The notes: generated from the sequence alone by a model not told the origin. A stretch of 11,820 nucleotides of DNA from Candidatus Peregrinibacteria bacterium RIFCSPLOWO2_01_FULL_48_20 (GCA_001787475.1 MFXB01000042.1:1-11820), one strand, 5' to 3'. Shown: positions 5,713 through 11,820, counted from the stretch's first letter. Made by a program: numbers and translations.

Positions 5713-6282
5713 ATGAAGAAATATCTCGTATCTGCGTTTGTTCTTGTTTTGCTTCTTGCGGCGTGCACGCCGGTTCAAGAGAGTAGCGTTTCACTCGATG
5801 GCGCCTGTTTAACGGCTTACGGGCAAGAGGACTTTACAGTGGGACAAGTTTTGAAAACCTTCGAAGATGTTCCCGAATATAAATTGAGAGATGTTCCAGC
5901 CCTTTTTGCGAATCCGGAATTCAGCGGGCTATTAGAAACTGCAGAGGTCTTTTCACTCTGCGCGGAAGATTCTCTTTCCTTCGTTTTGTATGGTTATGCC
6001 GGGGATTACAACAATGTGATCGGGCAATTTAGCCAAGACGAGCTCGTGCTCAGTTACCAGTATAATCGTGGCACGGGCGACATCGGATTGTGCAGAATTG
6101 TGGGCGAACTCGACGGTCTGCTTTACACATGTGGTGGTGGAGACGGACCTTTCTCATCTTATAAACTTTTCCACATGGACAGTGAGGGTGAAGTAAGGAC
6201 CATTGAAGATTGTGAGTTCTCCAGTGAAAACTCCGATGAAACGGTTGCCACTTGTTCCACGGATTTGATTGAGCTTTACTGA
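5713..6282 (+). CDS. Cysteine-rich lipoprotein, unknown function
   Basis: A 189-residue product with a classical lipoprotein signal: Met-Lys-Lys, a hydrophobic core, and the lipobox LAAC (Cys18). The mature protein has six cysteines (32, 83, 127, 140, 167 and 181), an even number fitting three disulfides, and is acidic. It contains two Gly/Tyr-rich stretches (VLYGYAGDYNN and YTCGGGDG). No family was recognised. The ATG at 5713 is the only sensible start, and no Shine-Dalgarno motif precedes it (the upstream bases are T-rich). It is divergent from the uridine phosphorylase gene and collinear with the FKBP lipoprotein gene 79 bases downstream. Both products would sit on the outer face of the membrane, so the isomerase might assist such surface proteins, but that is inference. 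Confidence 0.75.
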   Translation: MKKYLVSAFVLVLLLAACTPVQESSVSLDGACLTAYGQEDFTVGQVLKTFEDVPEYKLRDVPALFANPEFSGLLETAEVFSLCAEDSLSFVLYGYAGDYNNVIGQFSQDELVLSYQYNRGTGDIGLCRIVGELDGLLYTCGGGDGPFSSYKLFHMDSEGEVRTIEDCEFSSENSDETVATCSTDLIELY

Positions 6283-6287
6283 AGCTT

Positions 6288-6299
6288 TTGAAATTTCAA
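6288..6299. other. Perfect 12-bp palindrome between two lipoprotein genes
   Basis: TTGAAA-TTTCAA lies 5 bases after the stop of the cysteine-rich lipoprotein gene. It is AT-rich and perfectly symmetric. It could be a weak hairpin, an operator half-site pair, or a -35-like TTGAAA. A TAAAAT about 40 bases downstream is too far away to be its -10. No function can be assigned. Confidence 0.25.
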
Positions 6300-6361
6300 G
6301 AAAAAAGGATGGAATCTTCCGGCGTTTATCATTAAAATGACCGGGCTTTAAAAAAAATCTT

Positions 6362-6775
6362 ATGCGAAAATTTCTTACTTTGCTCGGTTCTGTTTTACTT
6401 TTAACTTCTTGCGGCACTACGAAAACTGTGAACACTTTGGAAATTGAAGATTTGGAGGTGGGAAGCGGTGAAGTGGCCGAAGCGGGTGATACGGTGGAAG
6501 TTCATTACGTGGGGATGCTGACCGATGGCACGAAGTTCGACAGCTCAAGAGACCGAGGACAGACTTTTGAGTTTACGCTCGGGGCGGGCGAAGTGATTGA
6601 AGGATGGGAGGAAGGCGTGGCCGGTATGAAAGTGGGCGGCCTACGCAAACTCACTATCCCCTCCGATATGGCCTACGGTGAGAATGGGCTGCCCGGGGTG
6701 ATCCCCGGCGGTGCGACCCTGCTCTTTGAGGTCGAGCTGATCGGTGTTCAAAAGGCACTCGGTGATGAACCGTGA
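6362..6775 (+). CDS. FKBP-type peptidyl-prolyl cis-trans isomerase lipoprotein
   Basis: This is a surface-anchored folding enzyme that isomerises Xaa-Pro bonds. The product is 137 residues. The signal peptide ends in the lipobox LTSC (Cys17), followed by a short linker and one complete FKBP domain (about 27-130). Every residue lining the FKBP12 active site is present at a constant offset: Tyr49, Phe59, Asp60, Phe69, Val78, Ile79, Trp82, Tyr105 and Phe122. A functional isomerase and FK506-type pocket are therefore expected. The domain ends in LLFEVELIGV, as usual. The start ATG 6362 follows an A-rich stretch without a Shine-Dalgarno motif. The last 122 bases (residues 98-137) are antisense to the end of the DEAD-box helicase gene, and this part has visibly GC-rich codons compared with the first half of the gene. 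Confidence 0.95.
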   Translation: MRKFLTLLGSVLLLTSCGTTKTVNTLEIEDLEVGSGEVAEAGDTVEVHYVGMLTDGTKFDSSRDRGQTFEFTLGAGEVIEGWEEGVAGMKVGGLRKLTIPSDMAYGENGLPGVIPGGATLLFEVELIGVQKALGDEP

Positions 6776-7862
6776 GCGGCTTTCGGACGATACGTTCGAT
6801 GAGTTCGAGGTCGCGTTTTTGATCGGGCGTGGCGAATGACACGGCGAGGCCTTCATGACCGGCGCGTCCCGTTCGTCCGATGCGGTGGACGTAGTCATCG
6901 GGGTTGTCCGGCAAATCGTAGTTGAGGACCATGCCGATTTCTTTGACGTCGATTCCGCGAGCGGCGATGTCGGTGGCCACAAGAATGCGGTATGTTCCTT
7001 TTTTGAATCCTTCGAGGGCGGCTTTGCGTTGACCGAGCGAGCGGTCGGAGTGGATTTCGGCGGCGGTGAAGCCGTTGTCACGCAGGGCACGAGTGACTTT
7101 GCCGGCTCCGTGTTTGGTGCGTGTGAAAACGAGAACCGTCTCTTTGAATGTGGTGAGGAGCTCGCGCAGTTCTTTCATCTTTGCATCTTTTTCCATGACC
7201 ACGAAAGCTTGCTCCACGAGTTCGGTGGGCGTTCCGGCGGGCGCCACTTCAATGCGGAGTGGCATTTTCATGTACGAATGCGCGATGCTTACGAGTTCAT
7301 GCGGCATGGTGGCGGAGAACATCATGGTTTGGCGTTCGGTGGGAACACCTTTCAAAATCTCACGAATTTGCGGTTCAAAACCCATGTCGAGCATGCGGTC
7401 GGCTTCGTCGAGAACCAAAATTTTAACGTGGCCGAGTTGAAGGGTTTTCTGTTTGAGGTGATCGATCAAGCGTCCCGGCGTGGCCACAATAATATTGAGT
7501 TTGGTACGTAACTTTCGTTTTTGCTCCCACATGGAAGCTCCGCCAATGAGAAGAGCCGTTCGCAATCCAAGGGGGCCGGCGACTTTTAAAAGTCCTTCCT
7601 CCACTTGCATGGCGAGTTCGCGCGTGGGAACCAAAATGAGCCCTTGATGATTGGAACCGGCGAGCCTTTGAAGCATGGGAAGTCCAAAAGCCAAAGTTTT
7701 TCCCGTACCGGTTTGAGCAATTCCAATCATGTCACTCCCCGTAATGGCCAAAGGAATGGCTTGGTGTTGGATGGGTGTCGGCGTGGTGAAGTTCAAGCGT
7801 TTGAGAGCAGTGAGCAATCTCGGATGAAGTCCCAGCGAATCAAAAGTGTAAATATCAGGCAT
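6654..7862 (-). CDS. rhlE: DEAD-box ATP-dependent RNA helicase, RhlE-like
   Basis: This ATP-dependent RNA-duplex unwinding enzyme is probably used in ribosome assembly or mRNA turnover. From ATG 7862 it has 402 residues. The order of motifs is complete: Phe7 and the Q-motif (TPTPIQHQ, 27-34), motif I AQTGTGKT (49-56), Ia PTRELA (79-84), Ib TPGR, II DEAD (152-155), III SAT (183-185), IV VLVFTRT, V ATDIAARGID (296-305) and VI HRIGRTGRAG (326-335). The core ends near residue 360. The remaining 40 residues are an Arg/His-rich basic tail of the kind that aids RNA binding in RhlE proteins. An alternative TTG start at 7898 would overlap the lactate dehydrogenase stop (TTGA) and add 12 residues. The RhlE subgroup assignment rests on the FDSLGL start and basic tail. 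The tail is encoded antisense to the FKBP gene. Confidence 0.93.
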   Translation of the reverse strand: MPDIYTFDSLGLHPRLLTALKRLNFTTPTPIQHQAIPLAITGSDMIGIAQTGTGKTLAFGLPMLQRLAGSNHQGLILVPTRELAMQVEEGLLKVAGPLGLRTALLIGGASMWEQKRKLRTKLNIIVATPGRLIDHLKQKTLQLGHVKILVLDEADRMLDMGFEPQIREILKGVPTERQTMMFSATMPHELVSIAHSYMKMPLRIEVAPAGTPTELVEQAFVVMEKDAKMKELRELLTTFKETVLVFTRTKHGAGKVTRALRDNGFTAAEIHSDRSLGQRKAALEGFKKGTYRILVATDIAARGIDVKEIGMVLNYDLPDNPDDYVHRIGRTGRAGHEGLAVSFATPDQKRDLELIERIVRKPLTVHHRVPFEHRSARPQRAGSHRRGSPRAAHSHRRPYRRG

Positions 7863-7894
7863 ACGCGATATAAAAGCATTGTTTTTGACGGATG

Positions 7895-8854
7895 TCAACG
7901 GCTGATGAACTGCTTCAAGGTTTTAACGGAGTTCTTGAGGGCGGCTTGCTCGGTGCGGTCGAGCGGGATTTTAAGGACTTCGGAAACGCCGGAGGAATCG
8001 AGCACGCAAGGAACGCTGAGCGCCACATCTTTGTGACCGTAGTAATTTTCAAGCCGGACGGAAAGCGGGACCACAATTTTGGAGTGTTGGAAAATGTGCG
8101 TCATAATGTTGCGGATGACGGTGGCGATTGAATAACACGTGTAGCCGAGGTCGTGGATGATGCGGTAAGCGGCGTTTTTCGTGTCGTTAAAACATTCTTT
8201 GGCGACTGTTTTATTAAAACCTGGAAAGTCGGAGAGAGGTTTTCCCGCAACGTTGGCGCTGCTCCACACGGGAAAAGAGGAGTCGCCGTGTTCACCCAAA
8301 ATATAGGCTTCGATGCTTTGTGAACTGAGGCACAGTCGCTCCGAAATATGAAAACGCAGGCGTGCGGTGTCGAGCCATGTGCCAGTTCCAAAAACGCGGC
8401 CGTGCGGGAAACCGGAAAGTTCTTGTGCTTCAAAAGTGAGAACGTCCACGGGGTTGGAAACAATGAGAAGTATGGCCTTGGGCGCGAGCCGGGCGAGTTT
8501 TGGAATGAGGTCACGGAAAATGGCACTGTTTTTTTTGATGAGGTCGAGGCGGGTCTCCCCTTCCGCCTGGCGAGCGCCCGCCGTCACCACGATGAGCTGA
8601 GAATTTTTCACGGCGCTTACATCGTCCGTGGCGGTGATTTTGGTGTAATCGTAAAAAGGCAGGGAGTGTTCAAAATCCAGCGAAAGTCCTTCCGCCTTTT
8701 CTTTCTTGCGATCGATGAGCACAAGTTCGGTGGGCGTTCCGTCAATCAGCATGGCATAGGCCGTCGTCGCTCCCACATTCCCGCACCCGATCACCGAAAC
8801 TTTAAATTGCGTGATAAAAGTGGAGTGAATTGTGCAACTGAGATTTTTTTTCAT
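7895..8854 (-). CDS. ldh: L-lactate dehydrogenase (NAD-dependent)
   Basis: The enzyme reduces pyruvate to L-lactate with NADH, regenerating NAD in fermentation. It has 319 residues. The NAD-binding GCGNVG (23-28) and Asp48 are followed by the substrate loop GARQAEGETRLDL. Gln96 in this loop (Gln102 in the usual numbering) selects pyruvate over oxaloacetate, and a malate dehydrogenase would have Arg. The remaining catalytic residues are present: Arg102, Asn134, Asp162 and Arg165 (LDTARLR), His189 (GEHGDS) and Thr239 (GYT). In the fructose-1,6-bisphosphate site of allosteric enzymes, Arg173 is kept (Arg167 here) but the usual His188 position is Glu182, so classical activation is doubtful. About 15 extra residues precede the Rossmann fold. 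It lies between the DUF1003 gene (48 bases upstream) and the helicase gene. Confidence 0.93.
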   Translation of the reverse strand: MKKNLSCTIHSTFITQFKVSVIGCGNVGATTAYAMLIDGTPTELVLIDRKKEKAEGLSLDFEHSLPFYDYTKITATDDVSAVKNSQLIVVTAGARQAEGETRLDLIKKNSAIFRDLIPKLARLAPKAILLIVSNPVDVLTFEAQELSGFPHGRVFGTGTWLDTARLRFHISERLCLSSQSIEAYILGEHGDSSFPVWSSANVAGKPLSDFPGFNKTVAKECFNDTKNAAYRIIHDLGYTCYSIATVIRNIMTHIFQHSKIVVPLSVRLENYYGHKDVALSVPCVLDSSGVSEVLKIPLDRTEQAALKNSVKTLKQFISR

Positions 8855-8887
8855 AGAATTTAGGTTTCGCCACTTTACTTTTAAGCC

Positions 8888-8898
8888 CCGCTTAGCGG
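8888..8898 (-). other. Small GC-rich hairpin between DUF1003 and ldh genes
   Basis: CCGC-TTA-GCGG (plus-strand reading) forms a perfect 4-bp stem in the 48-base gap. No T-run follows on either strand, so it is not a clear terminator. It would sit in the leader of the lactate dehydrogenase mRNA. Confidence 0.25.
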
Positions 8899-8902
8899 TG
8901 TG

Positions 8903-9502
8903 TTACTCCGCGTCGTCCATTTCTTTCGAAATGAGTTTTTCCAGCGCGACGAGATCGGTTTTTTGCTTCATGCGTGCAAGGTCTTCGTCATCTTCCGGAG
9001 AAAGTCCCAAATGGTCGTGAATTTCATCCACAAGCACCAGCACCTTTGTGATTTCTTCTTCCGATTGAATGTTGAGTTGAAGATCGAGCTCTTCGCGCAG
9101 ATCGGCCACTTTTGCTGCGCGATTCTGACTGATCAAAACAAAAATCGATAAGAAAATGGCCTCCAGCGAAACCACCATGGTGAGCATGCCGAAAGGATAA
9201 GGATCGAAAACTGCTGCGCCTGGAATCCAAGCATTGTTCCAAGCAATCCAAATCGTAAAGAAAAGAAGATTAAAGATGAAGAAAACGGTGGAACCGAATC
9301 TGCGCGTGATCTGGTCCGCAATCCTGTCTGTAAATGTGCGATCCCGATCCATCTTCGCCTTGAAACCTTTGACTTCTTCGCGCTTTATTTTTTCAATTTT
9401 TCGATGAAGATCGGGCGTGAATTTTTTCGTGTATTTCAAAACGTGATGTAAACTCGAATTGAGCTTGTGATTGAGACGATTATTGAACGATTTTTTGGCC
9501 AT
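8903..9502 (-). CDS. DUF1003 family membrane protein
   Basis: A 199-residue inner-membrane protein of unknown biochemical role. The DUF1003 signature is strong: DRIADQITRRFGS (59-71), a first helix (about 71-91), the conserved FDPYPFGMLTMVVSLEAIFLSIFVL block containing the second helix (99-123), then SQNRAAKVADLREELDLQLN (125-144). The N-terminal 55 residues are basic and probably cytoplasmic. The C-terminus (145-199) is acidic and helical. The ATG at 9502 is preferred because the frame upstream to 9559 adds residues unlike the family. It heads a collinear series with lactate dehydrogenase and the helicase, and is divergent from the Gly/Pro-rich protein gene. Family members are widespread, but no reaction or partner is established to my knowledge. 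Confidence 0.9.
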   Translation of the reverse strand: MAKKSFNNRLNHKLNSSLHHVLKYTKKFTPDLHRKIEKIKREEVKGFKAKMDRDRTFTDRIADQITRRFGSTVFFIFNLLFFTIWIAWNNAWIPGAAVFDPYPFGMLTMVVSLEAIFLSIFVLISQNRAAKVADLREELDLQLNIQSEEEITKVLVLVDEIHDHLGLSPEDDEDLARMKQKTDLVALEKLISKEMDDAE

Positions 9503-9577
9503 GGCATGAATTCGCGAAAATACTAACACTCTTGGGGCAAGATACAAATACCAATTCAATTCGGTGAGTGGTAGAGT

Positions 9578-9919
9578 ATGCCTATGTTAGGAGATCCGAT
9601 TTACCCGGGAAGCAATAATTTCGATTTGGACTGGGAAGCCAGAGTCCGTGGCAATATGCGTGGAGAGGCTCCCGTTTCGGCGAGTTCTGCAGTAGATGGC
9701 ATTGTCGGCACTTCTCACAACGAAGTGGCGCATGTATATGAAGGCCCGTTGGGACCCGATTATGTTCATGAAGCGGCGGGCCCAGTTGAGAATTTTCCCG
9801 GAGGCGACTTCGGCCCTTATGCGGGACCGCAGGGACCTGGCGAACTTTATGGTGATGGTCCAACTGCCGGCAGCGGGGATGCTCATTTCAACTTTTCGTC
9901 CCTGATGGTCTCGTACTAG
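9578..9919 (+). CDS. Gly/Pro-rich acidic small protein, unknown function
   Basis: A 113-residue product starting at ATG 9578, or two codons later at the second ATG. A GGTGAG/GGTAGAG purine-rich stretch just upstream is the best Shine-Dalgarno-like sequence in the window. The protein has no signal peptide or membrane segment. The middle to C-terminal half is low-complexity and Gly/Pro/Asp/Tyr-rich, with repeated Gly-Pro pairs (EGPLGPDY, FGPYAGPQGPGELYGDGP), and is probably disordered. No family was recognised. Its final 32 bases overlap the end of the convergent flavoprotein gene. A competing antisense frame (9587-9985) exists, but it would overlap more of the flavoprotein gene on the same strand and looks like a shadow. 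Confidence 0.5.
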   Translation: MPMLGDPIYPGSNNFDLDWEARVRGNMRGEAPVSASSAVDGIVGTSHNEVAHVYEGPLGPDYVHEAAGPVENFPGGDFGPYAGPQGPGELYGDGPTAGSGDAHFNFSSLMVSY

Positions 9920-11168
9920 CACTGAGTCCCGCTCTGCGGCCGGTGCACCATGCGGCTTGGAGGTTGTAGCCGCCGGTGAAGCCATCGATGTTGAGAATTT
10001 CTCCGGCGAAATAAAGGCCCGGACAAAGTTTGGATTCCAAAGTCTTGGGGTCGATTTCGGAAAGTTCCACTCCGCCCGCCGTTACAAATTCGTCGCCCGC
10101 GGCGCGTCCGATCAAAGTGAAAGGGAGATTTTTTAACTTTTCGACAATTTTTGTGAACTCTTTTTTTGAGAGTTCGTTGTTTGTTTTTTCAGAATCGATT
10201 TGGAATTGTACGCACAGTTCCAAGGCCAGTGACTTTGGAAGATTGAGTGTATTTCGGAATAATTTTTTTGGATTTTGTTTCATTTCTTTTTCCAGTTCTC
10301 GTTCGAGTTCGGCATGAGGGAGATTGGGAAATAAATCAACCGTGAGTGTGAGCGGATGCTGAGGATCGTAAGTCTCAAAAGCGATAAAAGAAGAAAGGGC
10401 GAAAACGGCGGGACCCGTGAGTCCGCGATGGGTAAAAAGAATGGGACCGGAGTACTCAAATTTTTTCTTTTCTGTAGGGCGCAAACTACGTTTGCGTACT
10501 TTCAAGGTAACCATGGGGAGCGAAACGCCCGCCAAAGTGTGCGGCCACTTTTCTTGCGTGATGAAGGAATTCAAACTCGGCGCGAGCTTGGTTACGGTGT
10601 GTCCGAGACTTTCCGCAAAGGTGTAACCATCTCCCGTTGAGCCCGTATGACGGTAGGCTTGGCCGCCGGTAGTGAGAATAACTTTGTCCACCGTGAGAGG
10701 CGGATGATTTTTAAAATGGATTTGGAAGCTCCGGCCGACTTTATTGACTTGAGCCACGTCGTACCCAAGAAGGACTTGGGTGGAATTTTCTTTGAACACA
10801 TGCTCGAAAGCGGCAAGCACGTCTTTCCCCGAATCCGATTTTGGGAAAACGCGAAGGTCCGCCTCCGTTTTTAGAGGAACGCCATGGTCTTCGAACCATT
10901 TTTTTACGGCATCGGGAGGGAAATCGTGAAGACTGGAAAGCAAGAACTTTCCTCCGCGCGGGTAACGGTCCGCAATCAGACGAAGATCGGAAAAACCGGT
11001 CGTGACGTTGCAGCGGCCGCCGCCCGAAATGAGCACTTTTTGGCCGAGGGCCGTGTTTTTTTCGATGAGAAAAATTTCCGGAGAAACTTCCGCTCTTTTA
11101 ATGCCGCATGCTGCGCACGCGGTGGCCATCATCCCGGCCGCTCCCCCGCCAATAATTGCAATCTTCAT
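9888..11168 (-). CDS. HI0933/BaiN-family NAD(P)/FAD-dependent oxidoreductase
   Basis: A 426-residue flavoprotein of the YhiN/HI0933/BaiN family. The physiological substrate of most members is unknown; BaiN was linked to bile-acid dehydroxylation. The FAD-binding motif IGGGAAGMMA (6-15) opens the protein. It is followed by the family hallmark KVLISGGGRCNVTT (44-57), a DLRVFPKSDSG segment (104-114), TTGGQAYRHTGSTGDGY (166-182), HRGLTGPAVF (247-256) and the C-terminal FAD-contacting GLYFAGEILNIDGFTGGYN (384-402). The ATG at 11168 is chosen because it begins the FAD motif directly; the frame continues upstream to 11513, but only as antisense of the polymerase gene. The start lies 22 bases from the divergent micropeptide start, with TATAGT 6 bases upstream, suggesting a leaderless message. 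Confidence 0.93.
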   Translation of the reverse strand: MKIAIIGGGAAGMMATACAACGIKRAEVSPEIFLIEKNTALGQKVLISGGGRCNVTTGFSDLRLIADRYPRGGKFLLSSLHDFPPDAVKKWFEDHGVPLKTEADLRVFPKSDSGKDVLAAFEHVFKENSTQVLLGYDVAQVNKVGRSFQIHFKNHPPLTVDKVILTTGGQAYRHTGSTGDGYTFAESLGHTVTKLAPSLNSFITQEKWPHTLAGVSLPMVTLKVRKRSLRPTEKKKFEYSGPILFTHRGLTGPAVFALSSFIAFETYDPQHPLTLTVDLFPNLPHAELERELEKEMKQNPKKLFRNTLNLPKSLALELCVQFQIDSEKTNNELSKKEFTKIVEKLKNLPFTLIGRAAGDEFVTAGGVELSEIDPKTLESKLCPGLYFAGEILNIDGFTGGYNLQAAWCTGRRAGLSASTRPSGTKS

Positions 11169-11174
11169 AAGGCC

Positions 11175-11182
11175 ACTATAAA
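11175..11182. promoter_or_regulatory. Overlapping divergent -10 elements between two very close starts
   Basis: Only 22 bases separate the flavoprotein start (11168, minus) and the micropeptide start (11191, plus). The AT-rich core gives TATAAA on the plus strand (11177-11182) and TATAGT on the minus strand (11180-11175), 8 and 6 bases before the respective ATG. Transcription starting about 7 bases after each -10 would begin at or next to the start codons. The plus-strand -35 candidate TTGCAA (11156-11161) has a short 15-base spacer. Confidence 0.4.
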
Positions 11183-11190
11183 CTACAACC

Positions 11191-11271
11191 ATGGCTGTAT
11201 TTGTTAAAGTCATTCTTCCCATTCTTCTCGTGCTGAGTTTTATCGGTGCCGGAGTTTGGTATTTCTGGTGA
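11191..11271 (+). CDS. 26-residue single-helix membrane micropeptide
   Basis: ATG 11191 to TGA 11269-11271 encodes 26 residues: a short start (MAVFVK), one uninterrupted hydrophobic helix of about 18 residues (VILPILLVLSFIGAG) and an aromatic end (VWYFW). The composition is what a transmembrane micropeptide would show. The aromatic residues would sit at the membrane interface. The polymerase gene starts only 2 bases after the stop, so translation could be coupled. It might be a real small membrane protein, a leader peptide controlling the polymerase gene, or a chance frame in the polymerase leader. The close TATAAA upstream and the absence of any other use for this segment favour a translated frame. 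Confidence 0.45.
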   Translation: MAVFVKVILPILLVLSFIGAGVWYFW

Positions 11272-11273
11272 AA

Positions 11274-11820
11274 ATGAATCCTAAAGTCATACAAATTTTC
11301 ACGGAAATTTCCGAAATGCTCGAAGTGCTCGGGGAGAATGTTTTTCGAGTGCGTGCGTACCAACGCGCGGCGGAAATGGTTCGCAGTTTGGGCGAGGATC
11401 TCGAGGATATGCACCTGCGAAATGATCAATCCATTGAGAAACTTCCCGGAATCGGACTGGATCTGCACGCTAAAATAGTCGAGATTTTGGAGACGGGTTC
11501 GTGCGAGATGCACACGCGACTGCTGAAAAAACTCGGCTCGGGAATCTTAAATATTTTGCGCATTCGGGGAATCGGCCCCAAAAAAGTGAAGTTATTTATG
11601 GAGCAGCTCGACATTCGCTCACTCGATCAACTTTTGGCGGCGGCGGAAAGCGGAGCGCTGGCGGGACTGCCCGGAATGGGCGAAAAAAGTCAGGCCGGAA
11701 TTTTGGAAGCTGTGAAACAAATGACGCATCTGCAAGAGCGCGTTCCTTACGCGAAGGCGCGGAGGCGTGCGGAGGACTGCGTGAAGTTTTTGGAGGAATG
11801 CAAAGCGGTTAAAAAAGTGA
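11274..11820 (+). CDS. polX: DNA polymerase X family protein (PolX), 3' end outside window
   Basis: The first 182 residues of a family X polymerase, which fills short gaps in base-excision and end-joining repair; bacterial PolX proteins usually have about 570 residues with a C-terminal PHP nuclease domain, which would lie beyond the window. Visible here are the 8-kDa DNA-binding domain start (ENVFRVRAYQRAAEMVRSL, 21-39) and three helix-hairpin-helix type segments: KLPGIGLDLHAKIVEIL (56-72), LRIRGIGPKKVKLFMEQL (95-112) and GLPGMGEKSQAGILEAV (131-147). The order and spacing match PolX. The ATG at 11274 lies two bases after the micropeptide stop, and no Shine-Dalgarno motif precedes it. The polymerase palm and PHP motifs cannot be checked from this sequence. 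Confidence 0.92.
   Translation, partial: MNPKVIQIFTEISEMLEVLGENVFRVRAYQRAAEMVRSLGEDLEDMHLRNDQSIEKLPGIGLDLHAKIVEILETGSCEMHTRLLKKLGSGILNILRIRGIGPKKVKLFMEQLDIRSLDQLLAAAESGALAGLPGMGEKSQAGILEAVKQMTHLQERVPYAKARRRAEDCVKFLEECKAVKKV

Noticed and set aside
9587..9985. Minus-strand 132-residue frame opposite the Gly/Pro-rich protein
   Set aside because: It overlaps the conserved end of the flavoprotein gene by about 100 bases in another frame on the same strand, lacks a translation signal and has shadow-like composition.
11169..11513. A 115-residue N-terminal extension of the HI0933-family flavoprotein
   Set aside because: It is antisense to the conserved PolX N-terminus and the micropeptide, and the FAD-binding motif starts exactly at the ATG 11168.
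1..11820. Alternative genetic code (TGA as Gly or Trp), as in some candidate phyla
   Set aside because: TGA terminates several conserved genes exactly at family ends (uridine phosphorylase, FKBP, lactate dehydrogenase, flavoprotein), and none interrupts a domain.

Overview
The window carries about fifteen protein genes and one tRNA on both strands. It looks like a bacterial chromosome of moderate GC (about 55-58% in sampled lines of the conserved genes), with the standard genetic code (TGA is used as a stop) and several lipobox-type lipoproteins. Shine-Dalgarno motifs are almost absent in front of the starts, and several starts sit only a few bases behind a -10-like hexamer. Short intergenic spaces, fermentative lactate dehydrogenase, nucleoside scavenging and many small unrecognised membrane or lipoproteins would suit a Patescibacteria/CPR-like lineage (a Peregrinibacteria-like organism is a guess), but no marker here proves the taxonomy.

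Layout: (1) 1-1362, the 3' part of a coiled-coil M23 peptidase gene (cell-wall remodelling, EnvC/NlpD-like). (2) 1380-1535, a promoter and tRNA-Gln(UUG). (3) 1560-3160, a low-GC stretch (roughly 32-40% in sampled lines) starting right behind the tRNA. It holds a small three-helix membrane protein, two lipoproteins and an orphan 84-residue frame bracketed by a 28-bp near-perfect direct repeat with hairpins. This is the most unusual part of the window. (4) 3189-5599, minus strand: a eukaryote-type uridine phosphorylase followed by two multi-pass membrane proteins in a tight operon. (5) 5713-6775, plus strand: a cysteine-rich lipoprotein and an FKBP-type prolyl isomerase lipoprotein. (6) 6654-9502, minus strand: a DUF1003 membrane protein, L-lactate dehydrogenase and a DEAD-box RNA helicase, collinear. 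The helicase tail is encoded antisense to the end of the FKBP gene (122-bp overlap). (7) 9578-9919, a Gly/Pro-rich small protein. (8) 9888-11168, minus strand: an HI0933/BaiN-family flavoprotein. It diverges from (9) 11191-11820, a 26-residue membrane micropeptide and the N-terminal part of a family X DNA polymerase.

Functionally the conserved genes are housekeeping: peptidoglycan hydrolysis, nucleoside phosphorolysis, pyruvate/lactate redox balance, RNA remodelling, surface protein folding and DNA repair. The two divergent gene pairs (5599/5713 and 11168/11191) appear to share compact promoters with face-to-face -10 elements. No convincing rho-independent terminator with a T-run was found anywhere. 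No stretch over 300 bases lacks a candidate gene. No CRISPR array, integrase, transposase or complete mobile element is visible.
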